DNA of 64,000 bases from Bacteroidota bacterium (GCA_016717325.1 JADKFV010000017.1:68024-132023); one strand, 5' to 3'; shown: positions 1 through 8,802, counted from the stretch's first letter. Notes: generated from the sequence alone by a model not told the origin. Translations and numbers: made by a program.

Positions 1-310
1 ATTGTTGAAACTCACGTATACGATCTTCGAGGTCGGTAATTTCTTTCACTTTCATTTCTTTAACGGCATCGAGCATCGAAGCTTCATTTTTTTTGTATTC
101 GCCCACTTTACCTTCGTATTCGGTATTCATGGTTTGCAATTGATTTTGCAACGAAGTACCAAATTTTTGAAGCACACTATCAGCCGCTTTTGTTTCGGGC
201 ATAATGCTTAGCAATTGATTCGAATTGATGTGTCCTAATTTTAGGCCCTGAGCGAAAGATGCACCAACAACCAAAGTTAATGCGACTAATGTGATGAGAA
301 TTTTTTTCAT
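1..310 (-). CDS. Skp/OmpH-like periplasmic chaperone (partial, C-terminus outside window)
   Basis: Reading leftwards from an ATG at 308-310, the frame is open to the window edge (about 103 codons). It opens with a signal peptide (MKKILITLVALTLVVGASFAQ). The mature part begins LKLGHINSNQLLSIMPE and runs into a Lys/Glu-rich helical segment, the pattern of the OmpH/Skp family. Skp proteins hold unfolded outer-membrane proteins in the periplasm before BamA inserts them. It lies 36 bp downstream of a second Skp-like gene and behind bamA on the same strand, so it is probably co-transcribed with them. The 3' end is cut off by the window. Confidence 0.85.
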   Translation of the reverse strand, partial: MKKILITLVALTLVVGASFAQGLKLGHINSNQLLSIMPETKAADSVLQKFGTSLQNQLQTMNTEYEGKVGEYKKNEASMLDAVKEMKVKEITDLEDRIREFQQ

Positions 311-346
311 ATTATTTTTAAACGATTAATGATTTTAATTTTATTA

Positions 347-970
347 TTATTTTTTGTCTATACGTGGAGTATCGCCACCACCGGGAGTACCTGAACCAGG
401 GGTTTTTTCGCCACCTTGTGTTGCACTTTTGCTGCCGGGTTTGTATCCAAGGTTTGTAAGTACTTCGTCACTCTTATCGTATTTTGGATTTGCATACAAT
501 ATAGTAAGGTCGCTCGATTTGTCGAAAATAATTGCAAAGCTTTGGTCGGTTGCCAGTTTCTTTACTGCATTGTACACCTTATCTTGTATAGGTTTTACAA
601 GTTCTTGCTTACGTTTAAACAATTCGCCCTGATAGCCGAATTTGGCCTTTTGTATTTCTTTAACTTCTTTTTCTTTATCTACAATTTCCTGCTCACGTTT
701 CTTTTTCATTTCATCGGTAAGCAATATTTGCTCAGCCTGAAAATCTTTGTACAGTTTATCAATCACCGCATATTTGGCTTCGATTTCTTTTTGCCAGTTG
801 GCCGATATTTGATCGAGCTGTTGTTGAGCAGCTTTATATTCCGGAATATTATCGAGAATATATTGCGTATCGATAAAAGCGAATTTTTGTGCTTGCACTG
901 CTGTGCTTAGGGTAATGAAGAAGGCTGCCAAGGCAACCATTAAAATTGTTTTTCTCATTTTATTTATCAT
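347..970 (-). CDS. Skp/OmpH family outer-membrane protein chaperone
   Basis: The 207-residue product has a signal peptide ending near VQAQ (about residue 28). It continues with KFAFIDTQYILDNIPEYK, a typical OmpH/Skp N-terminus, and then a long charged coiled-coil segment (about residues 50-130) that would form the gripping arms of the trimer. The last 30 residues are Gly/Pro/Thr-rich and low complexity. An internal ATG at 956-958 (MRKTIL) gives a more usual signal peptide and may be the true start. It follows bamA by about 130 bp. Two tandem Skp paralogues behind bamA is a common Bacteroidota arrangement. Confidence 0.9.
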   Translation of the reverse strand: MINKMRKTILMVALAAFFITLSTAVQAQKFAFIDTQYILDNIPEYKAAQQQLDQISANWQKEIEAKYAVIDKLYKDFQAEQILLTDEMKKKREQEIVDKEKEVKEIQKAKFGYQGELFKRKQELVKPIQDKVYNAVKKLATDQSFAIIFDKSSDLTILYANPKYDKSDEVLTNLGYKPGSKSATQGGEKTPGSGTPGGGDTPRIDKK

Positions 971-1100
971 TTATAATTTCAAGTTAGCTATTCAAATTGT
1001 GTGCTACTTACACCCATTAACTGAAGTGAAAGTGAACCTTGCCGTGAATATTATGTTAACGCTTTTTTGAGGCGGGCGAAGATATTAAAAAGTATACAAA

Positions 1101-3614
1101 TTAAAACTGCTGCCCAATGGTAAATTGCAACTTGCCTTTGCTTATCGACCTTTGCCCTACCGGTGCATCGAAACCATAGCCATAATCGAGGCCCAGCAAA
1201 CCAAACATGGGCAAAAATATACGAACACCTATACCTGCAGAGCGCTTTACACTGAAAGGCGAATACTCTTTAAAATTGAGGAAACTATTGCCAGCTTCGG
1301 CAAATGCCAAACCATATATAGTAGCGCTGGGATTGAGCGAAACCGGATAGCGCAACTCAAGCGTGTATTTATTGTAAATGGTTGCACCCACCGTACTGCG
1401 GTTCAATTGGGGTGTTACAGCCTGATTATCATATCCACGCATGGCAATTATTTCGCGGCCATCGAAATCGAAACCACTCATTCCATCGCCACCCACATAA
1501 AAACGCTCGAAAGGGGCCGCACCAATTGTTCGGTTATACAAACCCAGGAAACCAAAATTGAGGCGGGTGGCCATTACCAGATTTCCGGTAATTTTTGTAA
1601 AAAATGTAGTATTGAATTTCCATTTATGATACTCTATCCATTTATATTTTTGTTCTGGCGTAGCTGTGGCATAATCAATATTGCGAAAGGTTGAGAATGG
1701 TGGTGTTGCTGCAATAATAAACGATAGCGAACCTCCACGCCTTGGAAATATTGGGGCATCGACAGAATTGCGCGATAGCGTTACCGAGTAGCTGATATTT
1801 TGAGCCTTACCATTTTTGAATATAAAAAACGAGTTTTGCCCATCGGGAGTGGTAACATCAAATAAATTGAAACTCAACTCATGATACAATGAAAAGAAAT
1901 TATCGGGCCATTTTAATCGCTTACCAAGACCAAACGAAATTCCACTCAATTTGAAATTTGTACGCTGAGGGTCGCTGCGGGTTTTTCCATTGGTACGTAT
2001 GGTATGAAAAATAGAACCGGTGAATGAATTAGGCTTTCGGCCTCCTAACCAGGGCTCGGTAAACGATAAGTTGTACGACTGATAAAATGAACCGCTCGAT
2101 TGTGCACGTATGGCCAATTTTTGTCCATCGCCCGATGGCAGTGGAGTATATTCTCTGCCTTTAAAAATATTGCGCAACGAAAAATTTGTGAACGATAATC
2201 CCAATGTTCCCACCAATTGATTACCGCCATAACCTCCCGAAAGTTCTAACTGATCCGATGGGCGCTCTTCAACCTGATACTCAATATCCACAGTTCCATC
2301 GGCTGGGTTTGGCTTAGGCACCGGTACAAGTTTTTCCTGATCGAAGTATCCCAACTGTGCCAACTCGCGTACGGTGCGTATTACATCGCTGCGATTGAAC
2401 AGTTGTCCCGGCTTGGTGTATACTTCGCGCAGCACAACGCGGTCGTGGGTTTTTGTATTGCCTGTAATATAAACTCTGTTGATGGTAGCTTGCTTGCCTT
2501 CGTATATGCGCATTTCGAGGTCTATCGAATCGTTTTCTACACTCACTTCGGCCGGAGTGATTTGAAAAAACAAATATCCATCATCCATATAAAGTGATTG
2601 CACATCTTGCCCGCTTTGGCTCATATACAGACTTTGGTCCATCTGCTTTTGATTGAATACATCGCCCTTTTTTATTCCGAGTATTGTATCCAATTGGCCG
2701 CTACGGTATTTGGTATTTCCTATCCAGTTTACATTTCTAAAATAATAAGTATTGCCCTCATGTGCAGTAAGATAAAGGTCGACAGATTTGCGGTTGTTTT
2801 TTACTACAGAATCTAAATTTATGCGTGCATCGCGAAACCCTTTTTCGTGGTATTTTTCTATAACAGCCTCTTTATCTTTTTCTAAATTTTCTTCTATATA
2901 CTTCGAAGTTTTAAATAATCGATACCAGTGTCTTTCTTTGGTATCTTTCATTTTGCGTTTTATTTTTACGTCTTTAATGGCCGTGTTATCTGCAATATAA
3001 ATCTTATTGATTTTCACCTTGCACCCTCTGTCCACATTTATAATCATCACCACCTGATTGGCTCGTAAGGAATCGGTTATAGTTTCAATATTGCATTTAG
3101 CATTCAAAAATCCTTTATCGATAAAATGTTCTTCTATTACATATTGTGTAGTTTTTATCAAATTATCGGTAACCACATCGCCACTACGTACATTTATTTT
3201 GTCGCGTACTTTTTCAAACTGACCTTTGGTAACACCTTTTGGAGTAAAGTAAGAAAGGCGTGGCTTTTCGGCAAGTTGTAATTCAAGAAAAATATTGTCG
3301 CCTTTGATATTTGTAACTACAATTTTTACATCGGTAAGTACGCCTTGTTTCCAGAGGTTTTCGATGGCATTGCTAAATTTTTCGCCTGGTACGCGTACAC
3401 GTTCTCCTACATTGAGGCCCGCAATAGTTTTGAGTGCATTTTCGTCCAAAAATTTTATGCCGGTTACAGTAACGCCACCTATTTCATATTCCTTTGGATT
3501 GGTAAAATCTACTTCAAAATTATCTAAGCCTCCAATAGTAGTTTGTGCGGCTAAGGGTTGCAGTGCCGCCATAAAACATATTACCGTAAAGAGTGCTGCA
3601 AATATTTTCTTCAT
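1101..3614 (-). CDS. bamA: BamA outer-membrane protein assembly factor
   Basis: This 837-residue protein is the central pore of the BAM complex, which inserts beta-barrel proteins into the outer membrane. A signal peptide (residues 1-23, ending LAAQ) is followed by repeated POTRA-type segments (about residues 40-420), such as GVTVTGIKFLDENALKTIAG and INRVYITGNTKTHDRVVLRE. A 16-strand barrel fills the remainder, including GGYGGNQLVGTLGLSFTNF and a final phenylalanine. The near-C-terminal segment LPMFGLLGLDYGYGFD is characteristic of the family. The gene sits 56 bp behind uppS and in front of two skp genes. Length is normal and the frame is intact. Confidence 0.97.
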   Translation of the reverse strand: MKKIFAALFTVICFMAALQPLAAQTTIGGLDNFEVDFTNPKEYEIGGVTVTGIKFLDENALKTIAGLNVGERVRVPGEKFSNAIENLWKQGVLTDVKIVVTNIKGDNIFLELQLAEKPRLSYFTPKGVTKGQFEKVRDKINVRSGDVVTDNLIKTTQYVIEEHFIDKGFLNAKCNIETITDSLRANQVVMIINVDRGCKVKINKIYIADNTAIKDVKIKRKMKDTKERHWYRLFKTSKYIEENLEKDKEAVIEKYHEKGFRDARINLDSVVKNNRKSVDLYLTAHEGNTYYFRNVNWIGNTKYRSGQLDTILGIKKGDVFNQKQMDQSLYMSQSGQDVQSLYMDDGYLFFQITPAEVSVENDSIDLEMRIYEGKQATINRVYITGNTKTHDRVVLREVYTKPGQLFNRSDVIRTVRELAQLGYFDQEKLVPVPKPNPADGTVDIEYQVEERPSDQLELSGGYGGNQLVGTLGLSFTNFSLRNIFKGREYTPLPSGDGQKLAIRAQSSGSFYQSYNLSFTEPWLGGRKPNSFTGSIFHTIRTNGKTRSDPQRTNFKLSGISFGLGKRLKWPDNFFSLYHELSFNLFDVTTPDGQNSFFIFKNGKAQNISYSVTLSRNSVDAPIFPRRGGSLSFIIAATPPFSTFRNIDYATATPEQKYKWIEYHKWKFNTTFFTKITGNLVMATRLNFGFLGLYNRTIGAAPFERFYVGGDGMSGFDFDGREIIAMRGYDNQAVTPQLNRSTVGATIYNKYTLELRYPVSLNPSATIYGLAFAEAGNSFLNFKEYSPFSVKRSAGIGVRIFLPMFGLLGLDYGYGFDAPVGQRSISKGKLQFTIGQQF

Positions 3615-3670
3615 TCTTGTTTATTAATACGAACCATTCATAACGAATGATTTTGAATTATCGTGTGTAA

Positions 3671-4408
3671 TTAATTTTCTTCTTTAGCCCCACCAAACCT
3701 ACGATCACGATTTTGATAATCGATAATAGCAGCATAAAAATCTTCTTTTTCAAATTCGGGCCACAGCTTATCGGTAAAATACAACTCGGCATAAGCAATT
3801 TGCCACAGCAAAAAATTACTGATGCGGTATTCGCCACTGGTACGAATGAGCAATTCGGGATCGGGCATATTGGCTGTAGATAAATGTTTGCTAATCAATT
3901 CAGCATTTATATCATTCAACTTTATCATTCCTTCTTTGGTGTGTGCGGCAATTTTTTTTACGGCCTCGGTTATTTCCCATTTGGAGCTGTAACTTAATGC
4001 AAGTACAAGAGTAAGGCGCGAGTTATTTGCAGTTAGCTGCATGGTTTCCTGCAATTTGGTTCGTGCTCCATCGGGCAAAGCATCTATATCGCCAATCATT
4101 GTAAGCTTTATGCTATTTTCCATAAGGGTTTTTGCTTCGGCCGCCAACGATTTTACCAGTAGTTCCATCAGGGCATTTACTTCGAGGCGTGAGCGTGACC
4201 AGTTTTCGGTAGAAAAAGCATATAGGGTAAGAAATTTTATGCCCAACTCGGCCGCAGCTGTCACTGTATCGCGTACAGCCTTTACGCCATTCTGATGCCC
4301 GAATACACGCATCATCCCTTGTTTTTTGGCCCATCGTCCGTTGCCGTCCATTATCACTGCAACATGTTGTGGCAACTTGGATGTATCTATCTTTTCTTTC
4401 AAACTCAT
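3671..4408 (-). CDS. uppS: Isoprenyl transferase (undecaprenyl diphosphate synthase)
   Basis: The 245-residue cis-prenyltransferase condenses isopentenyl diphosphate units to build the C55 carrier for peptidoglycan and surface glycans. The family signature HVAVIMDGNGRWAKKQG lies at residues 15-31, with the catalytic Asp at 21. Further conserved blocks are LTLYAFSTENW and, near the end, LLIRTSGEYRISNFLLWQ and ELYFTDKLWPEF. It is the first gene of the leftward uppS-bamA-skp-skp series. A TAnnTTTG box lies about 20 bp upstream. The product complements the UppP phosphatase encoded at 36.6 kb. Confidence 0.97.
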   Translation of the reverse strand: MSLKEKIDTSKLPQHVAVIMDGNGRWAKKQGMMRVFGHQNGVKAVRDTVTAAAELGIKFLTLYAFSTENWSRSRLEVNALMELLVKSLAAEAKTLMENSIKLTMIGDIDALPDGARTKLQETMQLTANNSRLTLVLALSYSSKWEITEAVKKIAAHTKEGMIKLNDINAELISKHLSTANMPDPELLIRTSGEYRISNFLLWQIAYAELYFTDKLWPEFEKEDFYAAIIDYQNRDRRFGGAKEEN

Positions 4409-4427
4409 GCAATTTTTTTTGGGAGCG

Positions 4428-4435
4428 CAAATGTA
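4428..4435 (-). promoter_or_regulatory. Bacteroidota-type -7 box upstream of uppS
   Basis: On the minus strand this reads TACATTTG, an exact match to the Bacteroidota -7 consensus TAnnTTTG, 20 bp upstream of the uppS start. A TTGG sits about 21 bp further upstream and could act as the -33 element. Confidence 0.45.
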
Positions 4436-5098
4436 ATCGAATGTTTAGAAAGTGCACCAATTTTTAATATTCGTTAACACCAGCCTCTAAAATGCTTAGT
4501 CAGGCTGATGGTAAGCCGTATTTATTAAATAATTGCAACCAAAAAAAATGTCATAATCCCACATTAACAACAATGAAGTGGCAATTATCAATTACTCAGA
4601 TTGGCTGAGCCTGCATCAGAAAAATTTAGTGATTATAGCGAAACAACTCGCTTCGAAAACAAGGGAAAACCCTTGCCCGTAATTGTAGCATTTACCCTCT
4701 TACCGGCATTAATTTAGGAATGCATTTTTACCGCATTCAAAAAACGGCTCTCGAAAAGTGCAACAATCCAATTAAATACAATGATTTTTTAAAATGAAGC
4801 ATTGTAAATTTCTTGTTCTTTGAATAAATTTTAAAAAAAACCATACTACCTAAGTTTTATACCCGATTGAAAACCACCCTTCAGCAAGGTGGTTTTTTTA
4901 TTTTGGTTATTTCAAAGTTTATTGATGATTGCAACCAAAGTATCAATCTTGTGAAAATATTTTACCAAAAGAATGCATGGTTTAATTACTCAAAGACTAC
5001 TGGTGCAAAACAACATTTGCACATAAACTTTTAATAATAGCTCATGAAAACTGCGACAGCAACAATTAATCTATAAGCAATTTTCTAAACATTAATTG
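4436..5098. other. Intergenic region without a recognisable protein gene
   Basis: This roughly 660-bp AT-rich stretch between the divergent uppS and hydrolase genes has no ORF with codon structure or homology that I can recognise. Its one clear element is a terminator-like hairpin at 4871-4899 in + orientation, with no coding sequence in front of it. Confidence 0.6.
4871..4899 (+). terminator. Rho-independent terminator-like hairpin with no upstream gene
   Basis: AAACCACC (4871-4878) pairs with GGTGGTTT (4888-4895) around a 9-nt loop and runs straight into a T tract. The T tract is only on the + side. The uppS operon starts to the left and reads leftwards, so no known gene ends here. Confidence 0.7.
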
Positions 5099-5106
5099 TA
5101 GTTTTG
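5099..5106 (+). promoter_or_regulatory. -7 box upstream of the alpha/beta hydrolase
   Basis: TAGTTTTG matches TAnnTTTG and lies 12 bp before the ATG at 5119. The implied leader is only a few nucleotides long. The upstream -33 region is not convincing. Confidence 0.4.
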
Positions 5107-5118
5107 TTTTTTTATCGA

Positions 5119-5913
5119 ATGACATTTTTAAAATCTTTCTGCATTGCAATTCTGCTGATTTACCTGCTGGTTTTGTTGTTGGTATACGTTTATCAGGCAA
5201 AATTAATTTTCCATCCATCGAAACTTGCGCTTGATTATAAATTTGAATTAGGCGAACTCGATAAAGAAATATTTTTGAAAACCGATGATGGCCAAACCAT
5301 AAATGCCATTCATTTTTGCAGCAACAATAAAAGGGTGGTTTTATATTTTCATGGCAATGCCGGTGTATTAAATTCGTGGCAAAATACCAGCGCACATTTC
5401 GATGGAATGCATACCGATTTGCTGGTGATAGATTACCGTGGTTATGGCAAAAGTACAGGCACCCCTACCGAACAAGGGTTGTATCTGGATGCCGAAGCCG
5501 CTTACAACTATTTAATATCGAATGGATATGATAAAGACAGTATTATTGTTTATGGCCGCTCGCTTGGCAGTGGTGTAGCCTCATACATTGCAGCAAAATT
5601 TGGTTGCCGAAAATTAATCCTCGAAACTCCGTACACATCTATGGTTGATATTTCGAAAAGCATACATCCTTATTTTTTTCCACAGTATACTTTAAAGCAT
5701 CGTTTTTCGAACATGCTTTATATGCCTCAGATAAATGCCGACATGTTAATTTTACATGGCACACACGATGCCCTCATTCCTGTTTCGCATTGCAAAGAAA
5801 TTTATGAAGCTACCAAAAGTCATTCTAAACTGGTGGTTATAAAAAATGGTGAGCATAATAACTTGCCAACCTTTGACGAATACACAAATGCTTTGCGCGA
5901 ATTTTTAAAATAA
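5119..5913 (+). CDS. Membrane-anchored alpha/beta hydrolase (S33-like)
   Basis: I chose the ATG at 5119; an in-frame TTG at 5104 would add five residues but lies inside the -7 box. The 264-residue product starts with one hydrophobic helix (about residues 5-25) that anchors it in the membrane. The alpha/beta hydrolase fold follows: oxyanion motif YFHGNAG, strand LLVIDYRGYGKSTGTPTE, nucleophile elbow GRSLGSG (Ser at about 148), acid in HGTHDALIPVSH and histidine in NGEHNNLPTF. The closest family picture is the BEM46/ABHD13-like serine hydrolases. The substrate cannot be read from the sequence. Confidence 0.88.
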   Translation: MTFLKSFCIAILLIYLLVLLLVYVYQAKLIFHPSKLALDYKFELGELDKEIFLKTDDGQTINAIHFCSNNKRVVLYFHGNAGVLNSWQNTSAHFDGMHTDLLVIDYRGYGKSTGTPTEQGLYLDAEAAYNYLISNGYDKDSIIVYGRSLGSGVASYIAAKFGCRKLILETPYTSMVDISKSIHPYFFPQYTLKHRFSNMLYMPQINADMLILHGTHDALIPVSHCKEIYEATKSHSKLVVIKNGEHNNLPTFDEYTNALREFLK

Positions 5914-5942
5914 TACCATTACTCTTTATCCTTAATAAATTG

Positions 5943-5950
5943 TAATTTTG
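5943..5950 (+). promoter_or_regulatory. -7 box upstream of the M28 peptidase
   Basis: TAATTTTG matches TAnnTTTG and lies 23 bp before the start codon at 5974. Confidence 0.4.
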
Positions 5951-5973
5951 ATGTCCTCATAATTTAAACAAAA

Positions 5974-6618
5974 ATGAAATTGAACTTTTTATCCATCGCA
6001 ATCATAATTGCGTTAAGTGCACAAGGTTTATTTGCACAAACAAATCTTGATAGCATTGCCATTACCAACAATTTGAAGCAGCATATTAAGTATCTGGCAT
6101 CGGATGAGCTGCAGGGCCGCGAAACCGGCACTATTGGCGAGCGCAAAGCTTATGAATATATTATAGAAGAGTTTCAAAAAATTGGACTCGAAGAGCGTGG
6201 CGACCATGGATTTAAACAATCTTTTACTTTTGTTAAAGGCCGCGAGTTGGGACCAAAAAATGCACTTACAATCGATAAAATTTCTTACACCGTTGAGAAA
6301 GATTTTACGCCACAACCTTTTTATTTCGATACAAGTGTTACCGGCACTTTAGTAAATGTTGGATATGGCATTGCTGCCGATTCGCTTGGGTGGAACGATT
6401 ATACTAAGCTCACAAATTTAAAAGGAAAAATATTTTTGATGGATTTGTTTTCGCCCGATGGCAACAATCCGCATGGTAAATATTCGGGCTTTGCCGATAT
6501 GGAAACTAAGGTGTTAACGGCTTTGGAGAAAGGTGCTGCAGGAATTATTTTTACGATAAAAATGGCGATGGTCCCGCACCCGAAGTTGACCTCAATACAA
6601 AACGCAATAAGCAATTGA
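5974..6618 (+). CDS. M28 family zinc peptidase, N-terminal part (frameshifted)
   Basis: This is the first part of a secreted M28 aminopeptidase. It has a signal peptide (ending GLFAQ), then the cap segment NNLKQHIKYLASDELQGRET, then a PA-type insert. The frame fails at a T5 run (6548-6552). Shifting by one base there gives FYDKNGDGPAPEVDLNTK and continues to about 6659. An A8 run at 6659-6666 then needs a second one-base correction to enter the frame of the catalytic part at 6688-7650. One gene of about 1.68 kb is therefore split by two homopolymer indels. The last 25 or so residues of this ORF (from about IKMAMVP) are out-of-frame translation. Confidence 0.85.
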   Translation: MKLNFLSIAIIIALSAQGLFAQTNLDSIAITNNLKQHIKYLASDELQGRETGTIGERKAYEYIIEEFQKIGLEERGDHGFKQSFTFVKGRELGPKNALTIDKISYTVEKDFTPQPFYFDTSVTGTLVNVGYGIAADSLGWNDYTKLTNLKGKIFLMDLFSPDGNNPHGKYSGFADMETKVLTALEKGAAGIIFTIKMAMVPHPKLTSIQNAISN

Positions 6619-6687
6619 TTCCGGTAATTGTGGTAAAAGGTGAATTAAATAAAAAGATAAAAAAAACTTGTAGGCCGAAATGTTACC

Positions 6688-7650
6688 ATGCAAATCGATT
6701 TGCAAAAAATAGTATCGGCTGGTTGCAACGTGATTGGATATATTGATAACAATGCCGCACAAACCGTTGTGCTGAGCGCACATTACGACCATTTGGGAAT
6801 GGGAATTTCGGGATCACTTCATCGTGGCGAACAGGCAATACACAATGGTGCCGATGACAATGCCAGTGGTACTGCAGCCATTATCGAACTTGCTCGCTTG
6901 CTAATCAATAGCGACTTGAAAAATAACAACTACATGTTTTGTGCATTCAGTGGCGAAGAGTTGGGGTTGCTTGGCTCTAATTATTTTGTAAAAAATCCTA
7001 CCATCATGCTCGATAAACTTAATTATAATATTAACCTCGATATGGTAGGCCGATTGAAAGCTGATGAACCTGTATTACTTGTAAATGGTGTAGGCACATC
7101 ACCACAATGGATGCCGGCAATGAACGATATTCATTCATTAAAAATAAAAACAACCGAGAGTGGTGTGGCGCCCAGCGATAATACTTCATTCTATTTGAAT
7201 GGAGTGCCGGCCATTCACATGTTTAGTGGCTCACATAGCGATTATCACAAACCAAGTGACGATGAGGCACTGATAAATTATCCCGGAGAGGTTGTCATTA
7301 TCCAATACATTTTCGACTTGATAAAAAACCTTAACGATGATGGCAAGCTGACATTTTCGAAAACAAACGATGCCAATAGCGATAATGCACCTCGATTCAA
7401 GGTTACACTTGGTGTAGTGCCCGACTATGCATACGAAGGTGAAGGTATGCGCATAGATGGCATTACTGACGGCCGCCCCGCTGCAAAAGCCGGATTGCAA
7501 AAAGGCGATATAGTAATTCAAATTGGCGAAGAAAAAGTATATGACATGACATCGTACATGAAAGCCTTATCGAAATTTAAAAAAGGTGAAACCACCATTG
7601 TAAAAGTAAAACGTGGCGAAACTTTGATTGATAGTAATCTTACGTTTTAA
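6688..7650 (+). CDS. M28 family zinc peptidase, catalytic part plus C-terminal PDZ domain
   Basis: This is the catalytic continuation of the peptidase starting at 5974. The zinc-binding and catalytic motifs are all present: HYDHLGMG, GADDNASGTAAIIELAR, FSGEELGLLGS, NLDMVGR and HSDYHKPSDD. After them comes a PDZ domain (about residues 225-320) with GMRIDGITDGRPAAKAGLQK and GDIVIQIGEEKV. M28 plus PDZ is a known Bacteroidota architecture for secreted aminopeptidases. The ATG at 6688 is an internal methionine, since the real protein starts at 5974. The enzyme would act in the periplasm or outside the cell. Confidence 0.88.
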   Translation: MQIDLQKIVSAGCNVIGYIDNNAAQTVVLSAHYDHLGMGISGSLHRGEQAIHNGADDNASGTAAIIELARLLINSDLKNNNYMFCAFSGEELGLLGSNYFVKNPTIMLDKLNYNINLDMVGRLKADEPVLLVNGVGTSPQWMPAMNDIHSLKIKTTESGVAPSDNTSFYLNGVPAIHMFSGSHSDYHKPSDDEALINYPGEVVIIQYIFDLIKNLNDDGKLTFSKTNDANSDNAPRFKVTLGVVPDYAYEGEGMRIDGITDGRPAAKAGLQKGDIVIQIGEEKVYDMTSYMKALSKFKKGETTIVKVKRGETLIDSNLTF

Positions 7651-7741
7651 AAAATTGCATGACTTTAATTTTGAAAGCTATTTCGAATTAATAATGATGT
7701 TTAAAACGATACAGAAATAACGGTTGTAAAATATCTCCAAA

Positions 7742-7771
7742 TTGGAAATCTTCTAAACTTTATTAATTTTG
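7742..7771 (+). promoter_or_regulatory. Promoter of the DUF6934 bicistron
   Basis: TTG (7742-7744) and TAATTTTG (7764-7771) are separated by 19 bp, the Bacteroidota -33/-7 arrangement. The start codon at 7796 is 24 bp further on. Confidence 0.5.
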
Positions 7772-7795
7772 TATCTATAAACAAAGGTTGGAATA

Positions 7796-8251
7796 ATGAA
7801 TTATCCCAGATATGAATATGCCACTGAAGATGAATTGCATATATTCGAGTTTGATAGCAAAGGACCTAAAGGTATAATCACATAAGTTGTTCAATATACC
7901 GAAATGACAGTTAAAGGATATTACAATTTGGGATTTGGCGATTTAGATGTTCAAACACGAGAAATTAATGATGAAATAGTAACGAGTAATGGTGATGGCC
8001 AAAAGGTACTTGCTACGGTGGTTTCTACAGTTTATGCATTTACCGGGAAATATCCTGATGCTTATGTTTTTGCTACAGGAAGTAGCGAAACCAGAACAAG
8101 ATTATACAGAATGGGAATAACAAATAATTTGCAAGAACTTAAGAAGGATTTTGATGTTTATGGTTTAAGAAATGACGAAGAATTTGAACCGTTTATGGTT
8201 GGTGAAGATTATTTAGGATTTTTAGTAAAGCGAAAAAAAATAATATTATGA
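7796..8251 (+). pseudogene. DUF6934 family protein with an in-frame TAA
   Basis: The frame is continuous from ATG 7796 to TGA 8249-8251 (152 codons) except for a TAA at 7883-7885, codon 30. Around the stop the protein reads SKGPKGIIT-stop-VVQYTEMTVKGYYNLGFGDLD. The remainder matches the small Bacteroidota family DUF6934, with KVLATVVSTVYAFTGKYPDA, ATGSSETRTRLYRMGIT and a FLVKRKK end. A downstream ATG at 7904 could restart translation to give a 115-residue form. The stop overlaps the start of the next small gene (ATGA), so the two are translationally coupled. Biochemical function is unknown. The call of family is fairly sure, the pseudogene status is not. Confidence 0.7.
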
Positions 8252-8412
8252 AAGTAGAAGATTTGAATAAAGCAAAAATTCCAATAGTGAAAATCGACAA
8301 GAAGTTGGAAAAATACAGAGGTAAAATATTGTTTCCAAAAAAACTTGCTATTGCAAACGAAATGTTGGCAAAAGCAAAACTGCCAGGCTTAGAAAAGACC
8401 AATAAAATTTAA
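8248..8412 (+). CDS. Small basic protein coupled to DUF6934
   Basis: This 54-residue ORF begins MKVEDLNKAKIPIVKIDKKL and ends LPGLEKTNKI. Its start codon overlaps the stop of the DUF6934 gene by an ATGA junction. It is rich in Lys, has no signal peptide or membrane segment, and is too short for a confident fold. The coupled arrangement and size recall a two-gene toxin-antitoxin-like module, but that is inference from layout only. Confidence 0.6.
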   Translation: MKVEDLNKAKIPIVKIDKKLEKYRGKILFPKKLAIANEMLAKAKLPGLEKTNKI

Positions 8413-8480
8413 CTCAACGATTTTATCAGGCATATTGCTTTTGTAAATATTTTTTGGCTCGGTGTGTTGATGCATTTACA

Positions 8481-8802
8481 TACTTGAAAAAATTAAAATT
8501 CATTGAAGATCGAAAAGCAAATCCTTTTATCACCTAAACAGTGTTTGAACCCACAAATGACCCGCACCTCAAAGCCTTTTATATTAAAAATAAAGGGTTA
8601 GATAGCGATTTTGCATAAAAGTATTTATATGATTATATCAAATTAGGTGGTGTGAAAAGAAAAGACATCGACAGATTTGTGTGGGAAAAACTACCCAATG
8701 ATTTGAAAAATGATAGAAAATAAAATTAAAACCATTTTATACGAAATGAAAAAAGAAGGCAAAATCCAATCACTTGAATACGGTAATTGGAAAATGGTTT
8801 AA
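8481..8802 (+). pseudogene. Remnant of an AlbA_2/RecG-like ATP-binding protein (C-terminal part)
   Basis: The translated pieces LKKLKFIEDRKANPFIT, FYIKNKGLDSDFA, KYLYDYIKLGGVKRKDIDRF and VWEKLPNDLKN run in one frame interrupted by TAA at 8535-8537 and 8616-8618. After a one-base shift near 8708, NKIKTILYEMKKEGKIQSLE continues to a stop at 8800-8802. This winged-helix pattern is the C-terminus of Schlafen-AlbA_2/RecG-related proteins. The N-terminal ATPase or AlbA part is absent. It directly follows the DUF6934 pair. Confidence 0.6.

Noticed and set aside
416..910. A 164-residue + strand ORF antisense to the skp gene
   Set aside because: The minus-strand Skp protein is clearly real, and this reading is its antisense shadow, rich in Phe and Cys with no homology.
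4871..4899. Hairpin as terminator of uppS
   Set aside because: The T tract is on the + side, while uppS starts at 4408 and reads leftwards. The orientation and position do not fit.
5104..5118. TTG start for the alpha/beta hydrolase
   Set aside because: The codon lies within the TAGTTTTG promoter box; the ATG at 5119 gives a normal membrane anchor.
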